A stretch of DNA of 64,000 bases from Kocuria rosea (GTDB lineage Bacteria; Actinomycetota; Actinomycetes; Actinomycetales; Micrococcaceae). Each line of letters begins with the position of its first letter. Position 1 is the first letter of the stretch. Below are positions 16,520-24,626 of this stretch, piece after piece. The notes under the pieces were generated by a model. The model searched no databases. It saw only the letters and a list, made by a program, of their open reading frames with translations, and was not told where the DNA came from. Location of the stretch: the NCBI RefSeq assembly GCF_023715525.1, contig NZ_JAMBOG010000006.1, forward strand, positions 1-64,000, in the 5' to 3' direction. Position numbers and translations under genes: made by a program.

Positions 16520-17383
16520 ATGCCAACAACCACCGAACCGGCTCCGGTCGAGACCGAGCGCCTGCAGCGGATCAAGGAGGCGGCCTTCCGGATCCGCACC
16601 AATGCGCTGATCCAGGCCGAGGTCCAGGGCCAGGGCTACATCGGCCAGGCCCTGGACATCGCCGACGTGCTGGCCGTGCTCTACGCCGACCAGCTCAACC
16701 TGCGCCCGGAGGAGCCGGAGTGGGAGGGCCGGGACCGGTGCCTGCTCTCCATCGGCCACTACGCCCTGGCGCTCTACGCGGCCCTGGCGGAGGCGAAGTT
16801 CCTCCCGCTGGAGGAGCTGGAGACCTACGCGACCGACGACTCCCGCCTGCCGATGTCGGCGATGGCCTCCTACACCCCGGGGGTGGAGATCTCCGGCGGG
16901 TCCCTGGGCCACGGCCTGGTGATCGCCAACGGAGTGGCCCTGGGCCTGAAGCGCAAGGACAACCCCGCGTTCGTCTACAACATCCTCTCCGACGGGGAGC
17001 TCAACGAGGGCTCCACCTGGGAGGCCGCCGCCGTGGCCGCCCACCACGAGCTGGACAACCTGATCGCGATCGTGGACTTCAACGACCAGCAGGCCGACGG
17101 CAAGAGCCAGGCGATGCTGGGCATGGAGCCCATCGAGGGCAAGTTCGAGTCCTTCGGCTGGATCACCCGCCGGGTCGACGGCAACGACGTCGCCGCCGTG
17201 CTCACCGCCCTGGAGGAGCTGCGCGCCCTCGAGGTACGGCAGCCGCGGTGCCTGGTCGTGAACACCAAGCTCGGCAAGGGCGTCGACTTCCTGGAGAACC
17301 GCGAGAAGCTGCACTTCATGTCCGTCGCCGCCGACGAATGGCAGAAGGCCCACGACCGACTGAAGGAGTCGTCCCAGGCATGA
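16520..17383 (+). CDS. Transketolase N-terminal (ThDP-binding) subunit
   Basis: At 287 residues this is the thiamine-diphosphate-binding half of transketolase encoded as a separate protein. The cofactor motif GDGELNEGSTWEA (about residues 155-167) is followed by IVDFNDQQ, the Asn being a Mg2+ ligand. It should assemble with the next gene's product to transfer two-carbon ketol units between sugars or from hydroxypyruvate. The ATG at 16520 has a GAGGTGA ribosome site. Split enzymes like this usually belong to dedicated catabolic pathways rather than the housekeeping pentose phosphate route. Confidence 0.92.
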   Translation: MPTTTEPAPVETERLQRIKEAAFRIRTNALIQAEVQGQGYIGQALDIADVLAVLYADQLNLRPEEPEWEGRDRCLLSIGHYALALYAALAEAKFLPLEELETYATDDSRLPMSAMASYTPGVEISGGSLGHGLVIANGVALGLKRKDNPAFVYNILSDGELNEGSTWEAAAVAAHHELDNLIAIVDFNDQQADGKSQAMLGMEPIEGKFESFGWITRRVDGNDVAAVLTALEELRALEVRQPRCLVVNTKLGKGVDFLENREKLHFMSVAADEWQKAHDRLKESSQA

Positions 17384-18414
17384 ACACCACCCAGAACACC
17401 AGCGCCGCCCCCAAGCAGAGGCTGACCTCCGACGCCATGAGCGCCTCCCTGGCCCGTGAGGGCCAGCGCACCACCGCGGCCCCGCTGGGCCACGCCCTGG
17501 TGGAGCTCGCGGCCCGCGACGAGCGGATCGTGGGCCTGTCAGCGGATCTGGCCAAGTACACCGACCTGCACATCCTGCGCGACGCCATGCCGGACCGCTT
17601 CTACCAGATCGGCATGGCCGAGCAGGCCCTGCTCGGGGCCGCCGCCGGCCTGGCCATGGAGGGCTTCGTCCCCTTCGCCTCCACCTACTCGGTCTTCGCC
17701 ACCCGCCGGGCCTACGACTTCCTGTGCCTGGACATCGCCGAGGCCGACCTCAACGTCAACATGGTCTGCGCCCTGCCCGGGCTCACCACCGGCTACGGGC
17801 CCTCCCACCAGGCGACCGAGGACATCGCGATCCTGCGCGGGATGCCCAACCTCACCATCGTGGACCCGTGCGACGCGGTGGACATCGAACAGGCCGTCCC
17901 GCAATTGGCCGCCCACGACGGGCCCACCTACACCCGCATCCTGCGCGGGAAGGTGCCCCGGGTGCTCGACGAGTACGACTACACGTTCGAGCTGGGCAAG
18001 GCCAAGATGCTGCGGGACGGGGCGGAGGTGCTGCTGATCTCCACCGGGCTGATGACCGAACGCGCCCTCGAGGCCGCCAGGGCCCTGGAGGCCGACAAGG
18101 TCGACGTCGCGGTGCTCCACGTGCCCACCCTCAAGCCACTGGACGAGGACACCATCCTGCGGGAACTGGGCCGGGACCGCCTGGTGCTCACCTGCGAGAA
18201 CCACACCGTGATCGGCGGGCTCTTCGACGCCGTCGCCCACGCGGCCGTGCGCGACGGCATCCTGCGCCAGATCACTCCCGTCGGGCTGCCCGACGCGTTC
18301 CTCGACGCCGGGGCCCTGCCCACCCTCAACGACCGCTACGGGGTCTCCACCACCAAGATCGTCGAGAAGATCAAGACCCTCCTCCACCCCCGCCGCACCG
18401 AACGCGCGGACTGA
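17380..18414 (+). CDS. Transketolase C-terminal (pyrimidine-binding) subunit
   Basis: This 344-residue protein has the pyrimidine-binding domain (about 35-195) with the IGMAEQALLGAAAGLAMEG segment whose Glu activates ThDP. GLTTGYGPSHQATEDIAILR follows, and then a C-terminal transketolase domain (about 215-335). Its ATG overlaps the stop of the partner gene (ATGA at 17380-17383), giving coupled translation of the two halves. About 30 extra N-terminal residues precede the domain and look disordered. A 21-bp hairpin ends the transcript. Confidence 0.92.
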   Translation: MNTTQNTSAAPKQRLTSDAMSASLAREGQRTTAAPLGHALVELAARDERIVGLSADLAKYTDLHILRDAMPDRFYQIGMAEQALLGAAAGLAMEGFVPFASTYSVFATRRAYDFLCLDIAEADLNVNMVCALPGLTTGYGPSHQATEDIAILRGMPNLTIVDPCDAVDIEQAVPQLAAHDGPTYTRILRGKVPRVLDEYDYTFELGKAKMLRDGAEVLLISTGLMTERALEAARALEADKVDVAVLHVPTLKPLDEDTILRELGRDRLVLTCENHTVIGGLFDAVAHAAVRDGILRQITPVGLPDAFLDAGALPTLNDRYGVSTTKIVEKIKTLLHPRRTERAD

Positions 18415-18430
18415 TCGCGGACGCACCACA

Positions 18431-18480
18431 ACACGGCTGTGGGCCGGACGGGGACCGCTCCGTCCGGCCCACAGCCGTGT
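18431..18480 (+). terminator. 21-bp perfect hairpin after transketolase
   Basis: Positions 18431-18451 pair perfectly with 18460-18480 around an 8-nt loop. It is a strong terminator for the transketolase operon and possibly for read-through from the convergent SDR gene. Confidence 0.75.
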
Positions 18481-18590
18481 GCGGCCGCTGCCGCTGCGCC
18501 CACGGCACGGGCACCAGCCTCCGCGAGGGAACGGGGCGGGAACGCGAGGAAATCGGGCGGGGAGATGCCGGACCGGCGCCCCACCGGCAC

Positions 18591-18636
18591 GACGGCGCCC
18601 GGGCCCCTCGGTCCTCCGAGGGGTCCGGGCGCCGTC
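18591..18636 (-). terminator. Hairpin after SDR gene
   Basis: A 12-bp stem continues, past one G-T pair, into an 8-bp stem with a TCCT loop. It lies 17 bases past the SDR stop on the minus strand. Confidence 0.7.
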
Positions 18637-18652
18637 GCACGGGCGGTGGATG

Positions 18653-19426
18653 TCAGTGCATGTGGCTGCCGCCGTTGATGTCCAGGGTCACACCCGTGAG
18701 GTAGGCGGCGTCCTCGGAGGCGAGGAAGGTGATCGACGCCGCGACCTCCTCGGTGGTCGCCGTGCGCCCCACGGGAACGCTCGCAGCAATGGCGGCCTCC
18801 TGCTCCGGGGTGCTGCCGACCCGGATGTTGGTGTCCACCGCACCCGGGGTGACGGCGTTGACGGTCACCCCGGTCGGGCCCAGCTCACGGGCCAGGGCCT
18901 TGGTGAAGCCCAGGACGGCCGCCTTCGCCGAGGAGTAGGGCACCTTGCCGAAGACCCCGCCGCCGCGCTGGGCGGAGACGGAGGACATGTTCACGATCCG
19001 GCCCCAGCCGTTCTCGATCATCTCGGGGAGGAAGGCCTTGGTGACCAGGTAGGTGCCGGTGGCGTTGACGTCCATGACCTTGTGCCACAGCTCCAGGGTG
19101 GTGTCCAGGAAGTCCACCGGGGAGGTGATGCCGGCGATGTTGACCACCGCCCCCACGGGGGGCAGGTCGCCCGCGGCGACCTCGGCGGCCACGGCGTCGT
19201 GGGCGGCGGTGACCGAGGCCTCGTCGGACACGTCGACCGCGTGGCCGAAGGCCGGCACACCGCACTCCTGCGCGATGCCCCGGGCGACCTGCGCGGACTT
19301 CTCACCGTCGAGGTCCAGGATCACGACCCCCCAGCCCTCGCGGGCGAAGCGGCGGGCGGTGGTGACGCCGATGCCCTTCTCGGAGGTGGCGCCGGTGATG
19401 ACAGCGGTGCGTTGAGTACTCGACAT
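18653..19426 (-). CDS. Short-chain dehydrogenase/reductase
   Basis: This 257-residue NAD(P)-dependent oxidoreductase has a cofactor motif spread over TGATSEKGIG (residues 11-20, with an insertion relative to the usual TGxxxGIG), an NIAGI strand motif, catalytic Ser in MSSVSAQ and YSSAK near 165. The ending DINGGSHMH resembles polyol and sugar-acid dehydrogenases. The ATG at 19426 has a GAGGAG ribosome site. It faces the transketolase operon, and the palindrome at 19607 upstream suggests shared control. It probably oxidises the imported substrate or an intermediate to a ketose (inferred). Confidence 0.88.
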   Translation of the reverse strand: MSSTQRTAVITGATSEKGIGVTTARRFAREGWGVVILDLDGEKSAQVARGIAQECGVPAFGHAVDVSDEASVTAAHDAVAAEVAAGDLPPVGAVVNIAGITSPVDFLDTTLELWHKVMDVNATGTYLVTKAFLPEMIENGWGRIVNMSSVSAQRGGGVFGKVPYSSAKAAVLGFTKALARELGPTGVTVNAVTPGAVDTNIRVGSTPEQEAAIAASVPVGRTATTEEVAASITFLASEDAAYLTGVTLDINGGSHMH

Positions 19427-19606
19427 GATGCTCCTCGAATGGGTCAGGGATGAACGGGTCTCGGGCTGCGACACGGCCGGGAACCCTGGGAAGGGTTCGT
19501 CCTGGAGGGCGCTCCTGCCGTGCAGAGCAGCGCCCTCAGTGGCCGGCGCCATCGGCGTGGGCCTCGACGTGCAGCGCCGGACTGTGTGCCATGTCACGCT
19601 ATCGCA

Positions 19607-19626
19607 GTTGACTGTTGACAGTCAAC
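19607..19626. promoter_or_regulatory. FadR-type operator copy D (best match)
   Basis: GTTGACTGTTGACAGTCAAC has perfect 9-bp arms around a central TG. It lies between the divergent SDR and IclR-type genes, 181 bases from one start and 85 from the other. Confidence 0.7.
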
Positions 19627-19710
19627 GTTCACTCCGCGAGGATTTGTTCCGGGAAGTGACGCAGGACACAGGCGAGGAGAGCACGTGGTGGAGAGGGCGG
19701 GAAGGATCTG

Positions 19711-20508
19711 ATGAGCGCCGTCAGCATCGACCCCGGGCGGGCAGGTCCCGACGCCTCGACGCTGTCCATGGCCGCGAAGGCGGCCCTCGTCCTGGCGGCC
19801 TTCTCCGGCGGTCCCGGGTCCGCGCGGTGCTCCGAGCTGGCCCACCGCACCGGCCTGTCGCTGTCGTGCGTGCACCGCATCGTCAAGGAGCTGGTCGAGC
19901 AGGGCCTGCTGGAGCGGCGGGGCTACGAGGTGCTGCTGGGCCTGAAGATGTTCGAGCTCGGCGCGAGGACGCAGCGGCCCCACGAGGTGCGCCGGCTGGC
20001 CCTGACCACCATGGTGGACCTGCACCGGGCCACCGGCCGGCCCGTGCAGCTGAGCGTGCTGGAGGGACGCGAGGTCCTGGTCGTCGAGGCCCTGAGCGGT
20101 CCGAGCCGACGGCCGGGGGTCCCGCAGGCCGGGGACCGCCTGCCCGCCCACGCCACCGCGGCCGGCAAGGCGATGCTGGCCCGCTACCCCGCCGAGTGGC
20201 TGTCCCTCTACCTCAGGAGCCCCCTGGAGCGGGCGGGGCCGCGGACCATCACCTCCGGCACCGCCCTGGACCGCGAGCTCGACGGCGTGCGGGCCCACGG
20301 CACCGCCTGGGACCTCCAGGAGTCCGGCCCAGGCCTCAGCGCGGTCGCCGCCGCCCTCCGCCGGGCCGACGGCCTGCCCGTGGGAGCCCTCAGCATCACC
20401 GGCCCCGCCGGGGCCCCGCCCACCCCCCGAGCCGCCACCGCCCTCCAGGCCGCCGCCGAGGACCTCAACCGCCGGCTCCGCACCGACCCTCACCTGGTCT
20501 CCCCGTGA
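19711..20508 (+). CDS. IclR family transcriptional regulator
   Basis: This 265-residue regulator has an N-terminal winged helix (about 20-80, with LAHRTGLSLSCVHRIVKEL) and a C-terminal IclR effector domain (about 90-255), including HATAAGKAMLA near 150. IclR proteins usually sense a small acid and control adjacent catabolic genes. The ATG at 19711 has a GGAAGGA ribosome site. It is divergent from the SDR gene and followed after 168 bases by the hydroxyacid dehydrogenase gene, which it may control. A second local regulator beside the FadR type suggests two-signal control of the island. Confidence 0.88.
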   Translation: MSAVSIDPGRAGPDASTLSMAAKAALVLAAFSGGPGSARCSELAHRTGLSLSCVHRIVKELVEQGLLERRGYEVLLGLKMFELGARTQRPHEVRRLALTTMVDLHRATGRPVQLSVLEGREVLVVEALSGPSRRPGVPQAGDRLPAHATAAGKAMLARYPAEWLSLYLRSPLERAGPRTITSGTALDRELDGVRAHGTAWDLQESGPGLSAVAAALRRADGLPVGALSITGPAGAPPTPRAATALQAAAEDLNRRLRTDPHLVSP

Positions 20509-20676
20509 CGGACGAAACCTGCAGGATCACCGCACCGGCAGAATGAGCGCGCACGGGCTTCCGCTTCCCGCCGTCGCCCGGTGGCCTTCCCCGGCCGGAT
20601 CATCCGGGAGCGGACAGCCTTCCCGCCCGGCCTCCACTCAGCCCCGGTCATGGCCGTGGGCGCGAAAGGACCGATC

Positions 20677-21666
20677 ATGAGCGCACGTTTTCTGGTGACC
20701 ACCCCCATCCCCGATCCTGGCCTGCCGCTGCTGGAGGAGGCCGGCACGGTCACCGTCCTGCCCGCACCCCCCGACCACGCCCGCCTGACGCAGCTGTGCG
20801 CCTCGGGGGACTACGACGTGGTCCTCACCCAGCTGCGGGACCGCGTCGACGCCGAGCTGCTGGCTGCGGCGAAGCTGCGGGGGGTGTCCAACTACGCGGT
20901 CGGGGTCAACAACATCGACGTCGCCGCCGCCACCGGCCGCGGCATCCTCGTCGGCAACACCCCCGGGGTCCTCACCGACGCCACCGCCGACGTGGCCCTG
21001 GCCCTGATCCTGGCCACGGCCCGCCGGGTCGTGGAGGCCGACCGCATGGTCCGCCAGGGCCGGTTCACCGGCTGGGAGCCTCAGCTGCTGCTGGGCCACG
21101 ACGTCACCGGGGCGGTGCTGGGCCTGGCCGGCTTCGGGCGCATCGCCCGGGCCACCGCTCGCCGGGCCCTGGCCTTCGGCATGACCGTGCTCTTCGCCCC
21201 CCGGCCCCCGGCACACCGCGAGGTCACCGAAGAGGAGCTGGGCGAGTTCGCCGGGCGGGTCGCCCAGGTGTCCTGGGAGGACCTGGTGGCCCGCAGCGAC
21301 TACCTCTCCCTGCACGTCCCGCTCACCGTGTCCACCCACCACCTCGTGGACACGGACGTGCTGGCCCGGATGAAGCCCTCGGCCGTCCTGATCAACACCG
21401 CCCGCGGCCCCGTCGTGGACGAGACCGCTCTGGTCACCGCCCTGCGGAACGGGACCATCGCCGCTGCCGGGCTGGACGTCTACGAGCACGAGCCCGCCCT
21501 GGCTGCGGGCCTGGCCGAGCTGGACAACACCGTGCTGCTGCCCCACATCGGCTCCGCCACGGTGCCCGTGCGCGCCGAGATGGCCCGGCTCGCGGCGCTG
21601 AACGCCATCGCCATCGCCGCAGGACGCACCCCACCCCACCTGGTCAACCCCGAGGCGCTCCGCTGA
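20677..21666 (+). CDS. D-isomer-specific 2-hydroxyacid dehydrogenase
   Basis: This 329-residue enzyme is expected to interconvert a 2-oxo acid and its D-2-hydroxy acid with NAD(P)H, for example hydroxypyruvate and D-glycerate. The catalytic Arg lies in INTARGPVVDE (about residue 233), Glu in DVYEHEP (about 268) and His in LLPHIGSA (about 289). The cofactor loop GLAGFGRIA (about 149-157) is a variant of GxGxxG. The ATG at 20677 has an AAAGGA ribosome site. A hydroxypyruvate-linked role would join naturally with the transketolase, since hydroxypyruvate is a transketolase donor (inference). Confidence 0.88.
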   Translation: MSARFLVTTPIPDPGLPLLEEAGTVTVLPAPPDHARLTQLCASGDYDVVLTQLRDRVDAELLAAAKLRGVSNYAVGVNNIDVAAATGRGILVGNTPGVLTDATADVALALILATARRVVEADRMVRQGRFTGWEPQLLLGHDVTGAVLGLAGFGRIARATARRALAFGMTVLFAPRPPAHREVTEEELGEFAGRVAQVSWEDLVARSDYLSLHVPLTVSTHHLVDTDVLARMKPSAVLINTARGPVVDETALVTALRNGTIAAAGLDVYEHEPALAAGLAELDNTVLLPHIGSATVPVRAEMARLAALNAIAIAAGRTPPHLVNPEALR

Positions 21667-21714
21667 CGGTCCTCCTCGCCCACCGGCTCACCCACCGCCC
21701 GGGGCAGCCCGCGG

Positions 21715-21960
21715 ATGCGGCCGCTGAGCGCGGCCCGGGAGGACCTGGCGGCCTGCGGAGGCACGTGGCCGGGACGGGGCGAGCCGGTGCTGCTGCTCCA
21801 CGGCTTTGCCCGGCACTGGTGGGGGTGGCGGGAGGGGATTCCCGGTGGCGGCCACCCGTCCACGAACAGCCCGAGGCCGTGCCCGCGAGCTCCACGGTCC
21901 TCGACCTCCGGGCGGACGACGTCGGCGCCGCCGGGGACGTGCCGTCCGTTCCGCAGGAGG
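21715..21960 (+). pseudogene. Remnant of an alpha/beta hydrolase
   Basis: A frame from about 21715 reads RGEPVLLLHGFARHWWGWRE, the classic first strand and oxyanion HG motif of epoxide-hydrolase-like enzymes. It then becomes non-homologous. A different frame nearby (about 21880-21945) reads TVLDLRADDVGAAGDVPS, similar to the next conserved block, PDLRGFGDSD. The nucleophile elbow and C-terminal half are absent. The best reading is a gene decayed by frameshift and deletion. The remainder of 21667-22033 holds nothing else I recognise. Confidence 0.5.
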
Positions 21961-22033
21961 AGCAGCGCCGCCGCGCGGGAGCAGGGCCGGACAGGACGCA
22001 GGTGCGTGCTGCCCGGCCCCCCGGCGGGTGCGG

Positions 22034-22522
22034 TCAGCGGTCCACCGCCGCCATGAAGCCCCGGGGCCGTTCGCGCAGGCCGGCGATGCGGTCGGCGATG
22101 TGGGCGTCCATGTCGAAGCCCTTGTACGGGGAGGGCGGGCGCTTCCGGACGTTGGCCGAGCACTGGAAGCCCTCACAGATCAAGGTGCCCACGGTGGAGC
22201 CGTCCCGTCCGGCCGCGCCGGACCGGCGGGCCACGTACATGACCACGGGGTGGGGCAGGCGCACGTCCTGGCACCACGCGCACATCGCCTGCTTGCCCGG
22301 CCCCGCGGGCCCGGAGGTCTGCAGGACGATGCCCTTCGGCCCCTCCTCGGTGGGGACGACGGCGAATCCGCGCCGCGGGGACTGGGGATCGCGCCAGCCC
22401 AGGTAGTCCAGGCGGTCCCAGTCCACCTGATCCAGCTCAGGGGGCACGGGCAGGCGGGCGGCGTCCCGGCGGGAGCAGTTGATGAAGCTGGAGCGGATCT
22501 CTTGTTCGGTCAGCGGGTGCAT
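22034..22522 (-). CDS. FBP-domain zinc-finger protein (EF-G-binding-like)
   Basis: This 162-residue protein matches the FBP C-terminal treble-clef zinc-finger family, related to factors that bind elongation factor G. Probable metal ligands are the cysteine pair CAWC (about residue 81) and the ICEGFQC cysteines (about 116-122). The N-terminal part has the family-typical WRDPQSPRRGFAVVP segment. The ATG at 22522 has a GAAGGA ribosome site. The role is probably ribosome-associated, possibly in antibiotic tolerance; this is family knowledge, not shown here. Confidence 0.8.
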   Translation of the reverse strand: MHPLTEQEIRSSFINCSRRDAARLPVPPELDQVDWDRLDYLGWRDPQSPRRGFAVVPTEEGPKGIVLQTSGPAGPGKQAMCAWCQDVRLPHPVVMYVARRSGAAGRDGSTVGTLICEGFQCSANVRKRPPSPYKGFDMDAHIADRIAGLRERPRGFMAAVDR

Positions 22523-22773
22523 GGGAAGTCCTTCGGGGGTGCAGAGGGGCTCCCGCACGCGCGCAGCAGGGCGCCGGCCGGGGCCGGAACGGGCCCGGGG
22601 GGCAGGAGCACCCGGTGCGGCAGCGCGGGAGGGGATCAGGCGGTCGGGTCCGCGAAGCAGGATGGCCGGCACACGCCCAGGACGTGCCCGGGCAGCGGCC
22701 CGGGCGCTCCACGGAGCGCAGCGCTCCTGGAGCCGCCGAGGCGGCATCGGCCAGGAGTCCGGCGCGGGCACGC
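22523..22773. other. Intergenic stretch, nothing recognised
   Basis: This stretch lies between the FBP gene and the proposed 37-residue peptide gene. It is open in some frames but has no start signals, repeats or family-like sequence. Confidence 0.3.
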
Positions 22774-22887
22774 CTATCTCTGACCGGCGGAGAAGCCGCC
22801 GACGTCCTCCTGAGCGATCGAGGCGCTGCCTGACGACGGCCGGACAGGGTGGACCAGCGCTCGCGCCGCACTTCCCTGTTCGCCCAT
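22774..22887 (-). CDS. Candidate 37-residue leaderless peptide
   Basis: The frame starts with ATG at 22887, exactly 6 nt after TAGGGT (22899-22894). That is the same -10-to-start geometry as many verified-looking genes here. It ends with TAG at 22774 and encodes a peptide finishing SIAQEDVGGFSAGQR. It has no signal peptide, hydrophobic segment or cysteines, so it is not a simple toxin or leader of the cysteine type. It is too short for family recognition. Its isolation in a 450-base gap and its promoter geometry are the only support. Confidence 0.45.
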   Translation of the reverse strand: MGEQGSAARALVHPVRPSSGSASIAQEDVGGFSAGQR

Positions 22888-22971
22888 GCCACCACCCTAG
22901 AGGGGAAGCGGCAGGGCTGCCACCGCACCCGCCCGTCGGTGCGGCCTGCGCGGCCCCGCACCCCGGGCCCT

Positions 22972-24066
22972 TCAGCCCAGCTGCGCCGGCAGGTCCGGGA
23001 ACGCGGCGGCCACCCCCGCGTGGCGGATCGTCCCGCCGGCCACGTTGAGCCCGGCCGCGAACTCCGGGTCGGCGCCCAGGGCCTGCTGCGGGTCCCGGGC
23101 GAGGCGGCGGAGGTAGGGCGTCGTGGCGTTGGCCAGCGCCCGGGTCGCGGTGCGGGGCACGGCACCGGGCATGTTGGCCACGCAGTAGTGGGTGATGCCG
23201 TCGACCTCGAACGTCGGGTCGTCGTAGGTCGTGGGACGCGAGGTCTCGAAGCACCCGCCCTGGTCGATCGCCACGTCCACGAGCAGGGCGTGGTCGTGCA
23301 GCATCCCCAGGTGCTCCCGGCGCACCAGCTTCGGCGCCGCCGACCCGGGGACCAGCACCGCGCCGATCACCACGTCCGCCCCGGCGATCTCCTCCTCGAG
23401 CACGTGCTCGTCGCTCATGAGCACCCGCGCGCGGTGACCGAGCAGGTCGGTCAGCTCCCGGATCCGCACGCCGTCGGCGTCCAGCACGGTCACGTCGGCC
23501 ATGAGCCCCGTGGCCGCGAGCGCGGCCTGGGTGCCGACCGTGCCCCCGCCGACCACCACGACCTTCGCGGCGGCGACGCCGGGGACCCCGCCCATGAGGA
23601 TGCCGGGTCCCCCGGCGTTGGACTGCAGGTGGTGGGCGGCGGACTGGGCGGCGAGCCGTCCCGCGATCTCGGACATCGGCCGCAGCAGGGGCAGGGTGCG
23701 CCCGGCCCGCACGGTCTCGAAGGCCACGGCGGTGGCACCCGAGGCCACGAGGGCCTCGGTCAGCGGGCGGTCGGCGGCCAGGTGCAGGTAGGCGAACAGC
23801 GTCAGGTCGGGGCGCAGGAACCCGTACTCGGCCTCGACCGGCTCCTTGACCTTGACCAGCAGCTCGGCCCGCGCCCACACGGCCTCCCGGTCGGTCACCT
23901 CCGCCCCGGCGGCGGCGTAGGCGTCGTCGTCGAACCCGGAGCCCAGCCCCGCGCCGGTCTCCACGAGCACCTCGTGGCCGTCGCGCACGAGCTGCGCGAC
24001 CCCGGCGGGCAGCAGGCCCACGCGCTGTTCGGCCGGCTTGATCTCCCGGGGGACTGCGACGCGCAT
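22972..24066 (-). CDS. ald: Alanine dehydrogenase
   Basis: This 364-residue enzyme interconverts L-alanine and pyruvate plus ammonia with NADH. It has the family start MRVAVPREIKPAEQRVGLLP, the substrate Lys region in VKVKEPVEAEYG (about 72-83), the catalytic His in AYLHLAADRPL (about 92-102), the NAD-binding GGGTVGTQAA (about 173-182) and a conserved DVAIDQGGCFETSRPT segment (about 267-282). Length is normal. An AAAGGA ribosome site precedes the ATG. It is useful for nitrogen assimilation or redox balance under low oxygen. No Lrp/AldR-type regulator gene is adjacent. Confidence 0.95.
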   Translation of the reverse strand: MRVAVPREIKPAEQRVGLLPAGVAQLVRDGHEVLVETGAGLGSGFDDDAYAAAGAEVTDREAVWARAELLVKVKEPVEAEYGFLRPDLTLFAYLHLAADRPLTEALVASGATAVAFETVRAGRTLPLLRPMSEIAGRLAAQSAAHHLQSNAGGPGILMGGVPGVAAAKVVVVGGGTVGTQAALAATGLMADVTVLDADGVRIRELTDLLGHRARVLMSDEHVLEEEIAGADVVIGAVLVPGSAAPKLVRREHLGMLHDHALLVDVAIDQGGCFETSRPTTYDDPTFEVDGITHYCVANMPGAVPRTATRALANATTPYLRRLARDPQQALGADPEFAAGLNVAGGTIRHAGVAAAFPDLPAQLG

Positions 24067-24090
24067 GGGACGGTCCTTTCGTGGCAGGGG

Positions 24091-24510
24091 CTACCGCCGC
24101 AGCTGTTCGGCGGCGGTGGGGTCGGAGTCGTTGAGGAACTTCTGGATGCGCTCGGCCTCGTCGAACTCGCCGATCGCGGCCGCGGCCCGGCCCAGGCACG
24201 CGAGCGCGCGCAGGAAGCCCTGGTTGGGCACGTGGGAGAACGGGACGGGCCCGTGGCCCTTCCAGCCGTGGCCGCGCAGGGCGTCGAGGCCGCGGTGGTA
24301 GCCGACGCGGGCGAAGGCGTAGCCCTCGAGGGTGCGGCCCTCGGCGAGGGCGTCCTCGGCGCACAGGGCCCACGCCAGGGGCGCCTTCGGGAAGCGCGCG
24401 GCCAGGTCCTCGGCCTCGTCGCCCGCCTCGATGCGCTCGGTCAGGCCCGGCTCCTCGGTCAGGTAGGTGGGCTCGGGGCCGTCGAGGAGGTTCTTGCCGG
24501 CAAGGTTCAC
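24091..24510 (-). CDS. DUF3151 family protein
   Basis: This 139-residue protein of an actinobacterial family has unknown function. Recognisable features are the LLDGPEPTYL start, the FPKAPLAWALCAEDAL segment and the central RVGYHRGLDALRGHGWKG block, ending in a helical EFDEAERIQKFL. It reads like a small TPR-type helical protein. The GTG at 24510 follows a GAAAGGA ribosome site. It is usually found next to the class II aldolase gene, as here, which is the only hint of a link to central metabolism. A hairpin separates the two. Confidence 0.85.
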   Translation of the reverse strand: MNLAGKNLLDGPEPTYLTEEPGLTERIEAGDEAEDLAARFPKAPLAWALCAEDALAEGRTLEGYAFARVGYHRGLDALRGHGWKGHGPVPFSHVPNQGFLRALACLGRAAAAIGEFDEAERIQKFLNDSDPTAAEQLRR

Positions 24511-24560
24511 GGGGCGGGTCCTTTCGGTGCGGGAAGCGGGGGAGGTGGTGCGGGGAGGAC

Positions 24561-24597
24561 GACGGCGGCGCCCCGCACCGGGCAGGACGCCGCCGTC
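24561..24597 (-). terminator. Hairpin between fbaA and DUF3151 gene
   Basis: A 10-bp perfect stem (24561-24570 with 24588-24597) and a 17-nt loop lie just past the aldolase stop. It may terminate or attenuate transcription before the next gene. Confidence 0.5.
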
Positions 24598-24626
24598 GGG
24601 CTCCGCGGGCGCGGAGCGGGGAGGAC

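Noticed and set aside
13799-21666. Catabolic island considered as a sulfoquinovose (sulfo-TK) or apiose pathway because of the split transketolase
   Set aside because: No sulfoquinovosidase, isomerase, sugar kinase or sulfo-specific dehydrogenase is present, so naming either pathway is not justified.
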